A DNA stretch of 64,000 nucleotides from contig CALRNH020000005.1 in assembly GCA_943369485.1 (NCBI GenBank), positions 124,001 to 188,000 of the forward strand, read 5' to 3'. The position numbers were made by a program, and so were the translations under genes. Positions within the stretch are counted from its first letter, which is position 1; each line of letters opens with the position of its first letter. The notes beneath the pieces are model-generated. The model saw nothing but the letters and a program-made list of their open reading frames with translations. It was not told the origin of the DNA and searched no databases. This stretch comes from ATX-6F1 sp943369485. Its GTDB lineage: Bacteria > Cyanobacteriota > Cyanobacteriia > PCC-6307 > Cyanobiaceae. Shown piece by piece: positions 1 to 8,090 of the stretch.

Positions 1-41
1 GCGGCGAGGAGACCTGGGCGATCGAGCGCCTGGCGCCCTAG
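1..41 (+). CDS. 3' end of an unidentified gene
   Basis: An open frame entering from the left edge ends at a TAG at 39-41 and encodes GEETWAIERLAP. Only 12 residues are visible, so no family can be named. It is read as coding because it is the only frame without an earlier stop that ends just before a plausible intergenic gap. Confidence 0.35.
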   Translation, partial: GEETWAIERLAP

Positions 42-204
42 GGCCGCCGGCCCGCGCCGAGGGGAACACTCAGCCTCAGGCCCCTTTTGATCGATGTCGC
101 GCCGGCGACGTTTCGCCTGGGAGGTGGGCGCGCAGGGGAAGCAACCGCTCCTTCAGCGTTGAGCAGCGGCATCCCCAGCTTCAGCCCCTTGCCGACCAGG
201 GCAT

Positions 205-444
205 TCAGCCGCCTCGGCGGGCCGATGCCACGCGCCCACGCCAGCGCCGCAGCGCCACCAGCGACCAGATTCCCTCCGCCACCGCGAACGGCCAGGCCCC
301 CGCCAGCAGCCCGTAGACCCCCGAGGCCAGGCAACCGGCGGCGAACACCAGCACCCAGAACGGGGCGCGCTCCTCGAGGGCGTAGGCGATCAGCATCGCG
401 GCCACGGCCAGCACGCCGAACAGGGTGAGGGGATCAAGGGCCAT
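205..444 (-). CDS. small integral membrane protein, 79 aa
   Basis: The protein has two to three hydrophobic segments (about residues 6-22, 28-50 and 52-65) and a basic tail rich in Arg that should lie in the cytoplasm. The length and layout fit small conserved bacterial membrane proteins of unknown function. It starts at an ATG and stands alone, convergent with the partial gene at the left edge. No function is inferred. Confidence 0.55.
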   Translation of the reverse strand: MALDPLTLFGVLAVAAMLIAYALEERAPFWVLVFAAGCLASGVYGLLAGAWPFAVAEGIWSLVALRRWRGRVASARRGG

Positions 445-587
445 GGCGGGCGCTGGGAAACGAGCTGGTGGACTAGGCCAGGTGGCGGCGGAGGCCGTCC
501 TGGTGTGAATCCGCGCCTAGCTTGACCACAAAGGGGGCGTGGGGCGTAGCGCAGGGACGGCATTGACGGCTGAGCCGGATCGGATCG

Positions 588-1448
588 ATGAGCTGGACGG
601 GATGGATTGAGATGGATGCAATAGCGAACATGGCGGAGCTGGTTCTTTCGACGGACGGGAAGGGGCTCACGCTGCTGATCGACGGGCTGATCGTGTTCGG
701 GTTGATCCTGGCCCGTTACTTCCTGGTGGCCGGTAGCTCCTATCTGTTGCTCTACCGCCCAGGCGCCGCCCCGCAACCCCTTCCCCAAGCTCCACCGCAG
801 CGACCCTCGGCGGTCTCGATCCGCCGCGACATCGGCCTCTCGGTGCTCTCGGCCGGGGTGTTCGCCCTGGCCACCCTGGCCCTGCTGGCGGCCCACCGCC
901 ACGGGCTGACCCGCCTCTACACGGAGGTGCCGGAGCCCCTGGGCGGCCTGGCCTACGGGCTGGCGAGCTACGTCCTGGTGCTGCTGTTGCAGGACGCCTG
1001 GTTCTACCTGACCCACCGGCTCGTCCACCTGCCGGCTCTTTACCCCTGGATGCACCGGGGCCACCACCGTTCCCACTGCCCCAACCCCTGGACCTCCTTC
1101 GCCTTCGATCCCCCCGAAGCGGCGGTGCAGGCCCTGTTCCTGATCGCCTTGGTGGCCCTGATCCCGCTGCACCCGATCACCCTGATCGCCGTGCTCACCA
1201 CCATGACCATCTGGGCCGTGGTGAATCACCTGGGCCTGGACCGGCTGCCGCAGGCCTTCCCCCACCACTGGCTGGGCCGCTGGTTGATCGGGCCCACCCA
1301 CCATGCCCTGCACCACAGGCGCCCGGCGGTGCATTTCGGCCTCTATTTCACCCACCTCGATCGCCTGTTCGGCAGCGAGGATCCCGCCTACGTCAGCTCC
1401 CTCGGCAAGGCTGCGCCGCGCGCACGCTCGGCGGCGCTCAACCCCTGA
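588..1448 (+). CDS. sterol desaturase / fatty acid hydroxylase superfamily protein
   Basis: The protein is 286 aa, an integral membrane di-iron oxygenase of the fatty acid hydroxylase superfamily. The histidine clusters that ligate the metal pair are visible: HRLVH at 143-147, HRGHH at 156-160 and HHALHH at 238-243, followed by the family's typical HxxLDRLFGS ending. Hydrophobic segments precede and separate the clusters. Members hydroxylate or desaturate sterols, carotenoids or fatty acids; the substrate cannot be told here. Start at 588 is used, although an ATG at 612 is equally possible. The 3' end overlaps the convergent gene at 1438 by 11 bp. Confidence 0.85.
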   Translation: MSWTGWIEMDAIANMAELVLSTDGKGLTLLIDGLIVFGLILARYFLVAGSSYLLLYRPGAAPQPLPQAPPQRPSAVSIRRDIGLSVLSAGVFALATLALLAAHRHGLTRLYTEVPEPLGGLAYGLASYVLVLLLQDAWFYLTHRLVHLPALYPWMHRGHHRSHCPNPWTSFAFDPPEAAVQALFLIALVALIPLHPITLIAVLTTMTIWAVVNHLGLDRLPQAFPHHWLGRWLIGPTHHALHHRRPAVHFGLYFTHLDRLFGSEDPAYVSSLGKAAPRARSAALNP

Positions 1449-1761
1449 CGAGCAACGTGATCAGGCCCGAGAGCAGCCCCAGCCCGTGCAGACCCAGGGG
1501 CACAGGCTCGTTGGGCGGATAGGAGGCAAGCAGGCGCTGGCGGCCCAGATGCTCCTGGGCGAAGTAGAGGGCACAGACCAGCGCTCCCGCCACTGCGAGC
1601 AGTTGCCAGCCGTGCTCAAAGCTGGCGGCGGCGAAGTCCGGCCCGCGCCAGATCAGATGCTGGGCCAGGTGGAACACGCGAACGGGCAGATCGGCGCTGA
1701 GCACGAACACCGCCAACAGGGCCAGGAACTGGCGCAGGCGACGACCGACGTCCGATCCCAT
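1438..1761 (-). CDS. small membrane protein, 107 aa
   Basis: The open frame extends further upstream, but the ATG at 1761 gives a clean protein starting MGSDVGRRL with three to four hydrophobic segments and a short polar linker (SYPPNEPVP) before the last one. The upstream extension is Gly/Ala-rich and lies antisense to a better lipoprotein frame, so it is discarded. Function unknown. Confidence 0.6.
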   Translation of the reverse strand: MGSDVGRRLRQFLALLAVFVLSADLPVRVFHLAQHLIWRGPDFAAASFEHGWQLLAVAGALVCALYFAQEHLGRQRLLASYPPNEPVPLGLHGLGLLSGLITLLVRG

Positions 1762-1870
1762 CTCCCCTCGACACGTGAACCCACCATGGGCAGCCCCCGG
1801 GGCTGCCCGGTGACCAATGGCACACGCCATCGTCACATCGGTGGGGGTTAGGGGGCGCCAAGAGCCAACA

Positions 1871-2128
1871 ATGGGCCGAACTCCTTCCGCGCCTGCGCCC
1901 ATGCCCCCCCGTTCCAGCCTTGCCCTGTTCCTGGCCACCGCCGGTCTGGTGGCCGGGGTCAGCGCCTGCGGCAAAACCTCCGAACCAACCATGGCCCCGG
2001 AGAGCCCCAAACCGGAAGCCACCTCCCCCGCCAACTCGGCCCCCACGGCCAAGCCACAAGCTGCGAAACCTCCTGCCGCCAAGGCTCACGACGAAGGGGG
2101 TGAAGGGGGCGAAGGGGGTGAAGGCTGA
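1871..2128 (+). CDS. small putative lipoprotein with Pro/Ala- and Gly/Glu-rich tail
   Basis: The 85-aa product has a hydrophobic leader ending in a lipobox-like VSAC (Cys near residue 31), so it should be lipidated and exported. The rest is low complexity: Pro/Ala/Lys followed by three GGE repeats encoded by a gaagggggt-type direct repeat at about 2093-2125. An ATG at 1817 would also be in frame but would bury the leader. It is convergent with the MFS gene. Confidence 0.5.
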   Translation: MGRTPSAPAPMPPRSSLALFLATAGLVAGVSACGKTSEPTMAPESPKPEATSPANSAPTAKPQAAKPPAAKAHDEGGEGGEGGEG

Positions 2129-2140
2129 GGCGAAGGCTGA

Positions 2141-3349
2141 TCAGGGCGAGGCGAAGGCGCCTCTGGAGCCCGGTCGGAACCGGGCCAGCAACAGGGCGGC
2201 CGCCAGGGAGCAGCTGGCCGAGAAGCCGAAGGCCGCCGCTGGACTGACCACCTGGTAAAGCCAGCCGAATAGGATGGAGGCCGGCAGCAGCAGGGCGCCG
2301 GTAGTGAGGTTGAACCAGCCGAAGGCGCGGCCCCGCTGCTCAGGCGGGCTCAGATCCGCCACCAGCGCCTTCTCCACCCCTTCGGTGGCGGCCATGAACA
2401 GGCCATAGAACCCGAACAGCGCGAACAGGGCCACGCCCCCCAAGGGCAGACCCCAGAGGGGCAGGTTGCCCAGCAGCAGATAGAAGAGTCCGTAGGCGCC
2501 GTAGCCGCCCACCAGCAATTGCCAGCGGCCCACCCGATCCGACCAGCCCGCCAACGGTGCCGCAAACAGCATCGCCACCGTCGACACGCTCGCCCAGAGC
2601 AGCGGCACCTGGGCGGGGGGCACCCCGAGCGCCTGGGCCCGCAGCAGCAGGAACAGGTTCGAGGAGTTGCCGAGGCTGAACAGGGCCACCACTGCCAGGT
2701 AGCGGCGCAGCTCCTGCGGCAGGGATCCAACCCGCCAGTCGAAACGGGCAGCGGGCGCAGCAATGGGCGTCGGCAGCGGGCGCTCCCGCAGGCTGAGGGA
2801 CAGCGCCACGCAGAGGGCCCCGGGCAGGGCCGCCCCGAGGATGATCTGGCGCAGGGGCACCTGCTGGGCCAGCAACAGCGCCCCCACCAGCGGACCGACC
2901 ACGGCGCCGGCGTTGTCCATGGCGCGGTGAACCCCGAAGGCCAGACCCCGTTGCTTCGGGTCCACGCAACCGGCCAACAGGGCGTCGCGGGGGGAGGTGC
3001 GCAGGCCCTTACCGACCCGATCGAGGAAGCGCAGCAGCAGCAGCGCCGGCCAGGAGGCCGCCATGGCGATCAGGGGGCGGGCTAAGGCAGCCAGCCCGTA
3101 GCCGCCCACGATCCAGGGCTTCACCCTCCGGGTGCGGTCGACCACCACGCCGGAGAAGAGTTTGAGCAGGCTTGCCGTGGCCTCCGCCACCCCCTCGATC
3201 AGCCCCAGGGCCCGGGGCCCCGCCATCAGCACGGAGCTGAGGTAGAGGGGCAGCAGCGGGTAGATCAGCTCGCTGGCGCCATCATTGACCAGGCTGATCA
3301 GACCGATCAGCCATACCTCGCGGGGCAGCACCGCCAGAGGATGGCGCAT
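2141..3349 (-). CDS. MFS transporter
   Basis: The protein is 402 aa with the twelve-helix hydrophobic pattern of the major facilitator superfamily. The N-terminal helix begins EVWLIGLISLVNDGASELIYPLLPL, and a loop after the fourth helix reads DRVGKGLRTSPRDALL, a strongly conserved Arg/Gly-rich motif of one MFS subgroup. That subgroup is usually annotated only as a putative permease, with no known substrate. A second basic loop (DRVGRWQ) lies in the C-terminal half. It is monocistronic in appearance and divergent from the carbonic anhydrase gene. Confidence 0.85.
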   Translation of the reverse strand: MRHPLAVLPREVWLIGLISLVNDGASELIYPLLPLYLSSVLMAGPRALGLIEGVAEATASLLKLFSGVVVDRTRRVKPWIVGGYGLAALARPLIAMAASWPALLLLRFLDRVGKGLRTSPRDALLAGCVDPKQRGLAFGVHRAMDNAGAVVGPLVGALLLAQQVPLRQIILGAALPGALCVALSLSLRERPLPTPIAAPAARFDWRVGSLPQELRRYLAVVALFSLGNSSNLFLLLRAQALGVPPAQVPLLWASVSTVAMLFAAPLAGWSDRVGRWQLLVGGYGAYGLFYLLLGNLPLWGLPLGGVALFALFGFYGLFMAATEGVEKALVADLSPPEQRGRAFGWFNLTTGALLLPASILFGWLYQVVSPAAAFGFSASCSLAAALLLARFRPGSRGAFASP

Positions 3350-3390
3350 CCGGGGCGAGCGACGGGACAGGCGGTGCCGGCGAGCTTGGC

Positions 3391-4170
3391 ATGACGCCCC
3401 GCCCGGCCTGTCCGTCGGTGCTCATCACGGCAGCGGCGCCATCGGACCAGGGCCACAATCGCCGCAGCTGCCGCTCCGCCGTGACGATCGCCCCGACACC
3501 CGCCACGGGGTCCAAGGAGTCAGCAGCGGGCCAACAGCCGCTCGACCAGCCGCCCGGTGCCAACCCTTTCCAGCCTGACGAGGTGCTGGACGGGTTGCGG
3601 GCAGGTCATCAACGCTTCCTCGATGGTCATTCGCTCCATCCCCACAGCGACCGGCGCCGAATGCTGGAACTGGAGGAGGCCCAGCACCCGATGGCGGCGG
3701 TGCTGGGCTGCGCCGATTCGCGCGTGCCGGTGGAGTTGCTGTTCGACACGGGCTTTGGAGATCTGTTCGTGGTGCGCAACGCCGGCACCATGTCGTTCAC
3801 GGCGGCGATCGCCTCGCTGGAGTTCGCCGTTGGGCACCTGGGGGTGCCGGTGATCGTGGTGCTGGGCCACGACCGCTGCGGGGCGGTGCAGGCGGCCCTC
3901 AACCCGAACCTCACCCTCACCCCGAACCTTGCCCAGGTGGTGGGGCAACTGCGCATGGAGCTCAACAGCCTGGGGGTGAGCGATGACCTGGAACAGGCCT
4001 GCCGCCACCACACGCTCAACTCCGCCCGCAACCTGGTGGATTCGAGCGTGCTGCTCACCGACCGCATGCGCGAAGGCACATTGCAGGTGGAGGCCGCCTA
4101 CTACAACCTGCACACCACCTCTATCGACTGGATGGGAACGGTGATGCCAGTGCGGTTCAGCACGATCTGA
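3391..4170 (+). CDS. beta-class carbonic anhydrase
   Basis: This enzyme interconverts CO2 and bicarbonate using zinc. The beta-class ligands are visible: Cys107 in CADSR with the Asp109/Arg111 dyad, then His160 and Cys163 in GHDRCGAV. The catalytic core spans about residues 60-259. The first 60 residues are low complexity, and a GTG at 3418 or a later start may be the real one. No carboxysome genes are nearby, so its role (carboxysomal, cytosolic or other) is open. The last 87 bp of the gene recur at 4602-4688. Confidence 0.88.
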   Translation: MTPRPACPSVLITAAAPSDQGHNRRSCRSAVTIAPTPATGSKESAAGQQPLDQPPGANPFQPDEVLDGLRAGHQRFLDGHSLHPHSDRRRMLELEEAQHPMAAVLGCADSRVPVELLFDTGFGDLFVVRNAGTMSFTAAIASLEFAVGHLGVPVIVVLGHDRCGAVQAALNPNLTLTPNLAQVVGQLRMELNSLGVSDDLEQACRHHTLNSARNLVDSSVLLTDRMREGTLQVEAAYYNLHTTSIDWMGTVMPVRFSTI

Positions 4171-4289
4171 GGCGAGAGGTTGGGAACGGCTCTGGGACAT
4201 CACCCGTGCACCGAGAACCGCAACGGGGACCGTTCTGCGATGAACCTCCTATCACTAGCACCACGTGTTGGCGGGACTACGGTTTTGGT

Positions 4290-4553
4290 ATGAATCATCC
4301 ATGTGCCATGCACTTCTGGGCACCCGAGATCGACCCCGCCCATCCCATGGATTGCACTCAGGCGGAGCGCTACGCCTTGCGACGGCTGGATACCGGCGTG
4401 TTTCTCACCGTCGGCGGGGAAGATCAACACCTGACTGAGGTCGCCTCGAGCCAGGACGCCTATCTGTTTCACACCCATGAGGCCGCCCTGCGGGCGGCCC
4501 TTGAATTGAACGAGGTGGGACAGGGCCCCATGGATGTGGTGAAAATCGAGTGA
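4290..4553 (+). CDS. hypothetical protein, 87 aa
   Basis: The ATG at 4290 starts a soluble acidic protein (MNHPCAMHFWAPEIDP...) with an alternation of charged and hydrophobic residues typical of a small folded domain. The open frame continues upstream to 4206, but that part is not coding-like. No recognisable family. It sits between the carbonic anhydrase and its duplicated 3' fragment, so it may have been enclosed by that duplication. Confidence 0.5.
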   Translation: MNHPCAMHFWAPEIDPAHPMDCTQAERYALRRLDTGVFLTVGGEDQHLTEVASSQDAYLFHTHEAALRAALELNEVGQGPMDVVKIE

Positions 4554-4601
4554 CCTCGCCTGGGGCACTCCAGTGGTTCAGTGGCGGCCCAAGAAGGCGC
4601 G

Positions 4602-4688
4602 CAGGTGGAGGCCGCCTACGACAACCTGCACACCACCTCCATCGACCGGATGGGGACGGTGATGACCGCGTGGTTCAGTGCGATCTGA
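4602..4688 (+). pseudogene. duplicated 3' fragment of the carbonic anhydrase gene
   Basis: These 87 bp align without gaps to 4084-4170, the end of the carbonic anhydrase gene, including the stop codon. I count 10 differences, giving 77/87 identity. The translated remnant (VEAAYDNLHTTSIDRMG...) has no start and no upstream homology, so it is a relic of a tandem duplication or a recombination scar. Confidence 0.8.
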
Positions 4689-4750
4689 TCGGTCGAACCG
4701 ATCCGTTCAAGCGCCCGAGCTGATCGGCCACGACGTTCCCTGGGCGGCCC

Positions 4751-5164
4751 ATGGAGGATGCTGGAGCGACGACGATGCAACACCCCATGAGCCCGGCCCT
4801 CGTTCGGCTGAAACCGAAACAGGCGGCCCGCCAGGCCAGCGGCGCCCCCACGGCGAGTTCGCGCGGGTTCGGCGGCAAGGCCGCTGCAGGTGTGAAAGGG
4901 GGGGGCGCCAAGGGACGCAAGCGCAAGGGAACGGGCCTGACAGCTGCCGATCGTTCCCCCTTGGGCAAGAGCCCCGATCTGGAGGCGATCGAGGCGCGGC
5001 AGCGGCTCGGGCTTTCCCTGGCCGGTCGTCTCAGCAGCGAAGCGGTCACCCAGGCCTGGAAACAGGCCGCCGGTGAGCACCACCCCGACCGCGGCGGCCA
5101 GCACCACACGATGACCGCCATCAACGGCGCCCGCGACCTGCTGTTGGGCCGCCGGCTGGACTGA
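4751..5164 (+). CDS. C-terminal J-domain (DnaJ-like) protein
   Basis: The protein is 137 aa. Its first about 75 residues are basic and Gly/Ala/Lys-rich, probably disordered. Residues about 80-137 form a J-like domain, with the HPD signature inside EHHPDRGGQ, a preceding helix (EAVTQAWKQAAG) and a following helix. J-domains stimulate the ATPase of Hsp70. The domain at the C-terminus and the lack of Gly/Phe and zinc regions make this a class C type J-protein. An ATG at 4775 is an alternative start. A strong hairpin follows at 5216. Confidence 0.65.
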   Translation: MEDAGATTMQHPMSPALVRLKPKQAARQASGAPTASSRGFGGKAAAGVKGGGAKGRKRKGTGLTAADRSPLGKSPDLEAIEARQRLGLSLAGRLSSEAVTQAWKQAAGEHHPDRGGQHHTMTAINGARDLLLGRRLD

Positions 5165-5215
5165 GTTCCGCGCCCAGGCCCCCCTCCGAGGGCGTCCTCG
5201 AAACCGTCCCACAAC

Positions 5216-5253
5216 AAAGCCCGGTGAGCGTGTCACCGGGCTTTGCCCGTTTT
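5216..5253 (+). terminator. Rho-independent-like terminator
   Basis: A perfect 12-bp stem (AAAGCCCGGTGA / TCACCGGGCTTT) with a 5-nt loop spans 5216-5244 and is followed by GCCCGTTTT. It lies 50 bp after the J-domain gene, in the right place to end its transcript. Confidence 0.75.
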
Positions 5254-5659
5254 GGAGGCCCATCGGGGCCAGGCGCTGAAGGGTTGTGCAACGGATCGAT
5301 GGATCGATCCACAAGTTGTGCGTAGCGGGCGGAGTGGCTGGCGCAGGCCCCTGGGGCCATGACGTTCAAGCGGTGGACGTCCGTGGACCCGGGGCACCTG
5401 GAGCGGTGCGGTGGGTGGCCATTGAGCACAGGGCTCGGCCGGATGACCCAAGTTGCCAATGAGACTGTTGGAGCAGGGGTCCGAAACGTCAGCGCGCTCC
5501 TGACGGTTGGTTAGGCGGCGTGTCGTCCATGCGGTGCCTCCGAATCACGACTCCGCAGGCTCATGTGCTGCGGTTGAGATCACCATCGGACGGATGGCCA
5601 AGGCGGGCAATGGGTCGTCGTACCCATTTCTCTGGCAACCCAGCGCAGCCCCCTCCGCT
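5254..5659. other. intergenic stretch without a recognised gene
   Basis: About 400 bp between the terminator and the end of the ABC permease operon. It contains a 6-bp-stem hairpin (CGTCAG...CTGACG, 5489-5507) and a near-palindrome GGATCGATGGATCGATCC around 5293. No convincing open frame is seen on either strand. Confidence 0.4.
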
Positions 5660-6481
5660 TCAGCTGGAGGCCGAGGTGTAGAAGCGCAGGGCAAAGCCCC
5701 AGAACCAGCGGCTGAACGCCAGCGCGGCCGCCGCGACGACCAGCGAGGCCAGCAGCCAGCGGGCACTGCCCGTGCCCAGGATCGCCTCGGCGGGCACGGT
5801 GGTGAGGAACGCCACCGGCAGCACCACGGTGAAGAAGGTGCGCAGGGCCGCTGGGTAGGCGCTGATCGGGTAGCGGCCGGCCACCAGGGCCGAGCGCAGC
5901 ACCTCGGTGGCGTTCCAGACCTTCACGAACCAGATGCTGGTGGCCGCCAGCACGAACCAGAGCGAATAGAGGATCAAGCTGCTTGCGAGCAGCAGCAGGG
6001 CGGCGCTGAGCAAGGTGAGCAGATCAGGCGTGGCGCCGGAACGCGCCGCGGCCACGACGATCAGCGCCAGCCCCAGCACCACCCCCGGCAACCCCCAGGG
6101 CGACACCGTGCGGGCCGAGAGCCAGAACTGGCTGTCGATCGGCTTGAGCAGCACGAAATCGAGCGTGCCGGTGCGCACGTGGGTGACGATCGTGCTCAGG
6201 TTCGGCTGCAGGAGCGTGCTGGTGATCCCATCGAGCAGGGTGTAGATCCCCAGCACCACCAACGCCTGCTCCCAGCTCCAGCCCCCCAGGCTGCGGCCGC
6301 CCGCGAAGAACAGCGAGAGCAGAAACACACTGCCCGCCAGGTTGCCGCCCACCGAAAACAGCTCAATGAAGAAATTCGCCTGATACTCCAGCTCGGCCGT
6401 GAGCGAGGTGGCCCAGAAGCGCAGCAGGGTGCGCCGATAAAGGCGGAATGTCGAACGCCAGCTCGCCATCGGGTGGGCCAT
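5660..6481 (-). CDS. ABC-2 type transporter permease (second permease)
   Basis: The protein is 273 aa from the ATG at 6481, with six predicted membrane segments and the soluble N-terminal stretch MASWRSTFRLYRRTLLRFW typical of the ABC-2 family permeases formerly called DUF990. It is the last gene of an operon reading leftward from 9074: ATPase, AbrB-like antitoxin, PIN toxin, permease 1, permease 2. Together with permease 1 it should form the membrane heterodimer of an exporter. The substrate is unknown. The gap to the preceding gene is 10 bp. Confidence 0.8.
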   Translation of the reverse strand: MAHPMASWRSTFRLYRRTLLRFWATSLTAELEYQANFFIELFSVGGNLAGSVFLLSLFFAGGRSLGGWSWEQALVVLGIYTLLDGITSTLLQPNLSTIVTHVRTGTLDFVLLKPIDSQFWLSARTVSPWGLPGVVLGLALIVVAAARSGATPDLLTLLSAALLLLASSLILYSLWFVLAATSIWFVKVWNATEVLRSALVAGRYPISAYPAALRTFFTVVLPVAFLTTVPAEAILGTGSARWLLASLVVAAAALAFSRWFWGFALRFYTSASS

Positions 6482-6491
6482 GGCGTCTCCC

Positions 6492-7340
6492 TCAGGCCCC
6501 CATGGCCGAATAGCGGCGCACCCCAGCGCGCCAGAGCAACAGCACGAACGGCAGCACCAGCAGGCTCCAGCCCAGCAGGGCTCCAAAACCGAGCGCCAGA
6601 TTCACCTCCCGGCCACTGAGCAGCTCGGCCTGAAAGCCGATCATCCAGGGGAAAGGAGTGGCATAGGCGAAGGCGCGCATGCCCTCGGGGAACGTGTCCA
6701 GGGGCGCCACCAGGCCCGAGAGAAACAGATAGGGGATCATCTGCAGGCGCTCCAGGGCCGCCGCACGCTCGCTCCAGAAGCAGAGCATCGTGATCAGGCT
6801 CTGGATCAAAAAGCGCAACAGGAACACCATCAAGGTGGCCAGCACCGCCAGCAGGAAGGTGGCTGGCGATGGCAACCAGAAGGTGTGGGGCAGCACCAGG
6901 AACACCAGGGCCAGGATCACGACCACGAAGGGCAGGCGGGTGGCCTGCTCCGCCAGGTGCGCGGCCAGGTAGCGCCACAGGGGCGGCAGCGGCTGCAGCA
7001 GGTAGGGGGAGAGACGGCCCTGGAGGTTGTCCTCCTCGAAGGCGTGGATCACCCAGATGATCGTGAACTGACGCACCACGAAGGCCGCCAGGAAGTAGCG
7101 CGTGAGCTGCAGGGGGCTGAAGCCCACATCAGCCGCGGCGCCGGAGCCACTCCAGACCCCGAGCATGATCAGCGGCAACACGCCGGAGAGCGCCCAGAGG
7201 GCGATCTCGGCGCGGTACTCGATCATCAGCGCGTATTGGCTGGAGAGCAGCACCCGGGCCAGGCGGATGGCATGGCTGGCGGCGTGAAGGGGCGCGCTGC
7301 GGACGGTGCTGTGAACGGCGTGGCGGCGGGATGCTCTCAC
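6492..7340 (-). CDS. ABC-2 type transporter permease (first permease)
   Basis: The protein is 282 aa with six hydrophobic segments and the DUF990-like pattern (RVLLSSQYALMIEYRAEI near the N-terminus, then LSGLVAPLDTFP before the last helices). It starts at a GTG at 7340 that overlaps the stop of the PIN toxin gene by 4 bp (GTGA), so translation of this transporter subunit is probably coupled to that of the toxin. It partners with the permease at 5660 and the ATPase at 8091. Confidence 0.8.
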   Translation of the reverse strand: MRASRRHAVHSTVRSAPLHAASHAIRLARVLLSSQYALMIEYRAEIALWALSGVLPLIMLGVWSGSGAAADVGFSPLQLTRYFLAAFVVRQFTIIWVIHAFEEDNLQGRLSPYLLQPLPPLWRYLAAHLAEQATRLPFVVVILALVFLVLPHTFWLPSPATFLLAVLATLMVFLLRFLIQSLITMLCFWSERAAALERLQMIPYLFLSGLVAPLDTFPEGMRAFAYATPFPWMIGFQAELLSGREVNLALGFGALLGWSLLVLPFVLLLWRAGVRRYSAMGA

Positions 7341-7759
7341 TTGGCGGAAGGGTCCTGGGGACTCTGAACGGGAGGCGCAAGGCTGAGTTGCCGGGCCTGG
7401 CGCACGAAGCTCCGATCGAAGCTCAGCAACACGGCACAGCTCCCGCTGCCTTGGTGGTGCAAGGCATCAGAGAAGTCGAGTCCCTGGCGATGGAGCTCCA
7501 AGGCGCCGAGCACCACCTCCTCCTGCTCGAAGCGCAGCTGCCGCACGCTGAGCAACCCAGCGAAGGCGGCCAGCACGGCTTCCCGGTCGAGCTTGTAGGC
7601 ACCCCGCAGCACCCACTCCAATTCCAGGGACACCGTGAGGGGAACGAAACAGGCTTCGCAGGCCTCGATCACCGCCGCCGCGAGGGCGGCCTGGGCGGGG
7701 TCGTCGTTGGTGACCAGTCGCACCAGCAGGTTGGTGTCGAGGGCGACGGGAAGCGCCAT
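7337..7759 (-). CDS. PIN-domain toxin (VapC-like) inside an ABC operon
   Basis: The 140-aa protein begins MALPVALDTNLLVRLVTNDD, the PIN fold start with its first acidic residue, and continues with SLELEWVLRG (Glu) and DFSDALHH (Asp) as the other metal-binding positions. PIN toxins are Mg-dependent RNases that act on tRNA, rRNA or mRNA. The gene directly abuts the antitoxin gene (stop 7760, start 7759) and overlaps the downstream permease by 4 bp. Its position within a transporter operon is unusual. Confidence 0.85.
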   Translation of the reverse strand: MALPVALDTNLLVRLVTNDDPAQAALAAAVIEACEACFVPLTVSLELEWVLRGAYKLDREAVLAAFAGLLSVRQLRFEQEEVVLGALELHRQGLDFSDALHHQGSGSCAVLLSFDRSFVRQARQLSLAPPVQSPQDPSAK

Positions 7760-8041
7760 TCAGAGGCGAACGGCAAAGGCCGCTGGGTCCATGGCTTCGA
7801 TCGGCAACGTGGGGCCTCGGTAGCCACTGCACCCGATGACCTCCGCGGCCCGGTGGATCTTGGGGGCAGATGCAACCTCCAGCCGCAAGCCTTGCCCCTC
7901 CAGCGTCAGAGAGAGCCTGGAGCCGGGACCAAGACCCAGCCGGCGGCGCAAGGCAGCGGGAATCACCAGCTGCCCCTTGGAGGACAGGGTGACCAGGGCG
8001 CTCTCCCCGGTGTCGGAATCCTGTGTGGAGAAAACGGCCAC
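7760..8041 (-). CDS. AbrB/SpoVT-type antitoxin
   Basis: The 93-aa product carries the swapped-hairpin AbrB motif VTLSSKGQLVIPAALRRRLGL followed by the second hairpin (SRLSLTLEGQGLRLEV). The C-terminal tail should wrap the PIN toxin encoded next. It starts at a GTG at 8041, 49 bp after the ATPase stop, leaving room for its own promoter and the small inverted repeat at 8054-8067. AbrB antitoxins normally autorepress their operon, and here that could also affect the two permease genes downstream. Confidence 0.85.
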   Translation of the reverse strand: MAVFSTQDSDTGESALVTLSSKGQLVIPAALRRRLGLGPGSRLSLTLEGQGLRLEVASAPKIHRAAEVIGCSGYRGPTLPIEAMDPAAFAVRL

Positions 8042-8053
8042 GACGTTGAACGT

Positions 8054-8067
8054 CTTACCTGAGTAAG
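8054..8067. promoter_or_regulatory. possible AbrB autoregulatory site
   Basis: CTTAC-CTGA-GTAAG, a 5-bp inverted repeat with a 4-nt spacer, lies 13 bp upstream of the antitoxin start in the 49-bp gap between the ATPase and antitoxin genes. The site is short, so chance occurrence is possible. Confidence 0.25.
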
Positions 8068-8090
8068 CATAGTCATCGGTGGCCAGATGA

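Noticed and set aside
390..1355. 321-aa frame antisense to the sterol-desaturase-like gene
   Set aside because: Gln/Gly/His-rich translation with no motif; high-GC shadow of a gene with clear histidine boxes.
5507..6619. 370-aa plus-strand frame across the ABC permease
   Set aside because: Composition typical of a reverse-frame shadow (Gln/Arg/His-rich); the opposite frame encodes a coherent membrane protein.
6480..7367. 295-aa plus-strand frame over the first permease
   Set aside because: Same reason: low-complexity Gln/His-rich translation antisense to a six-helix protein.
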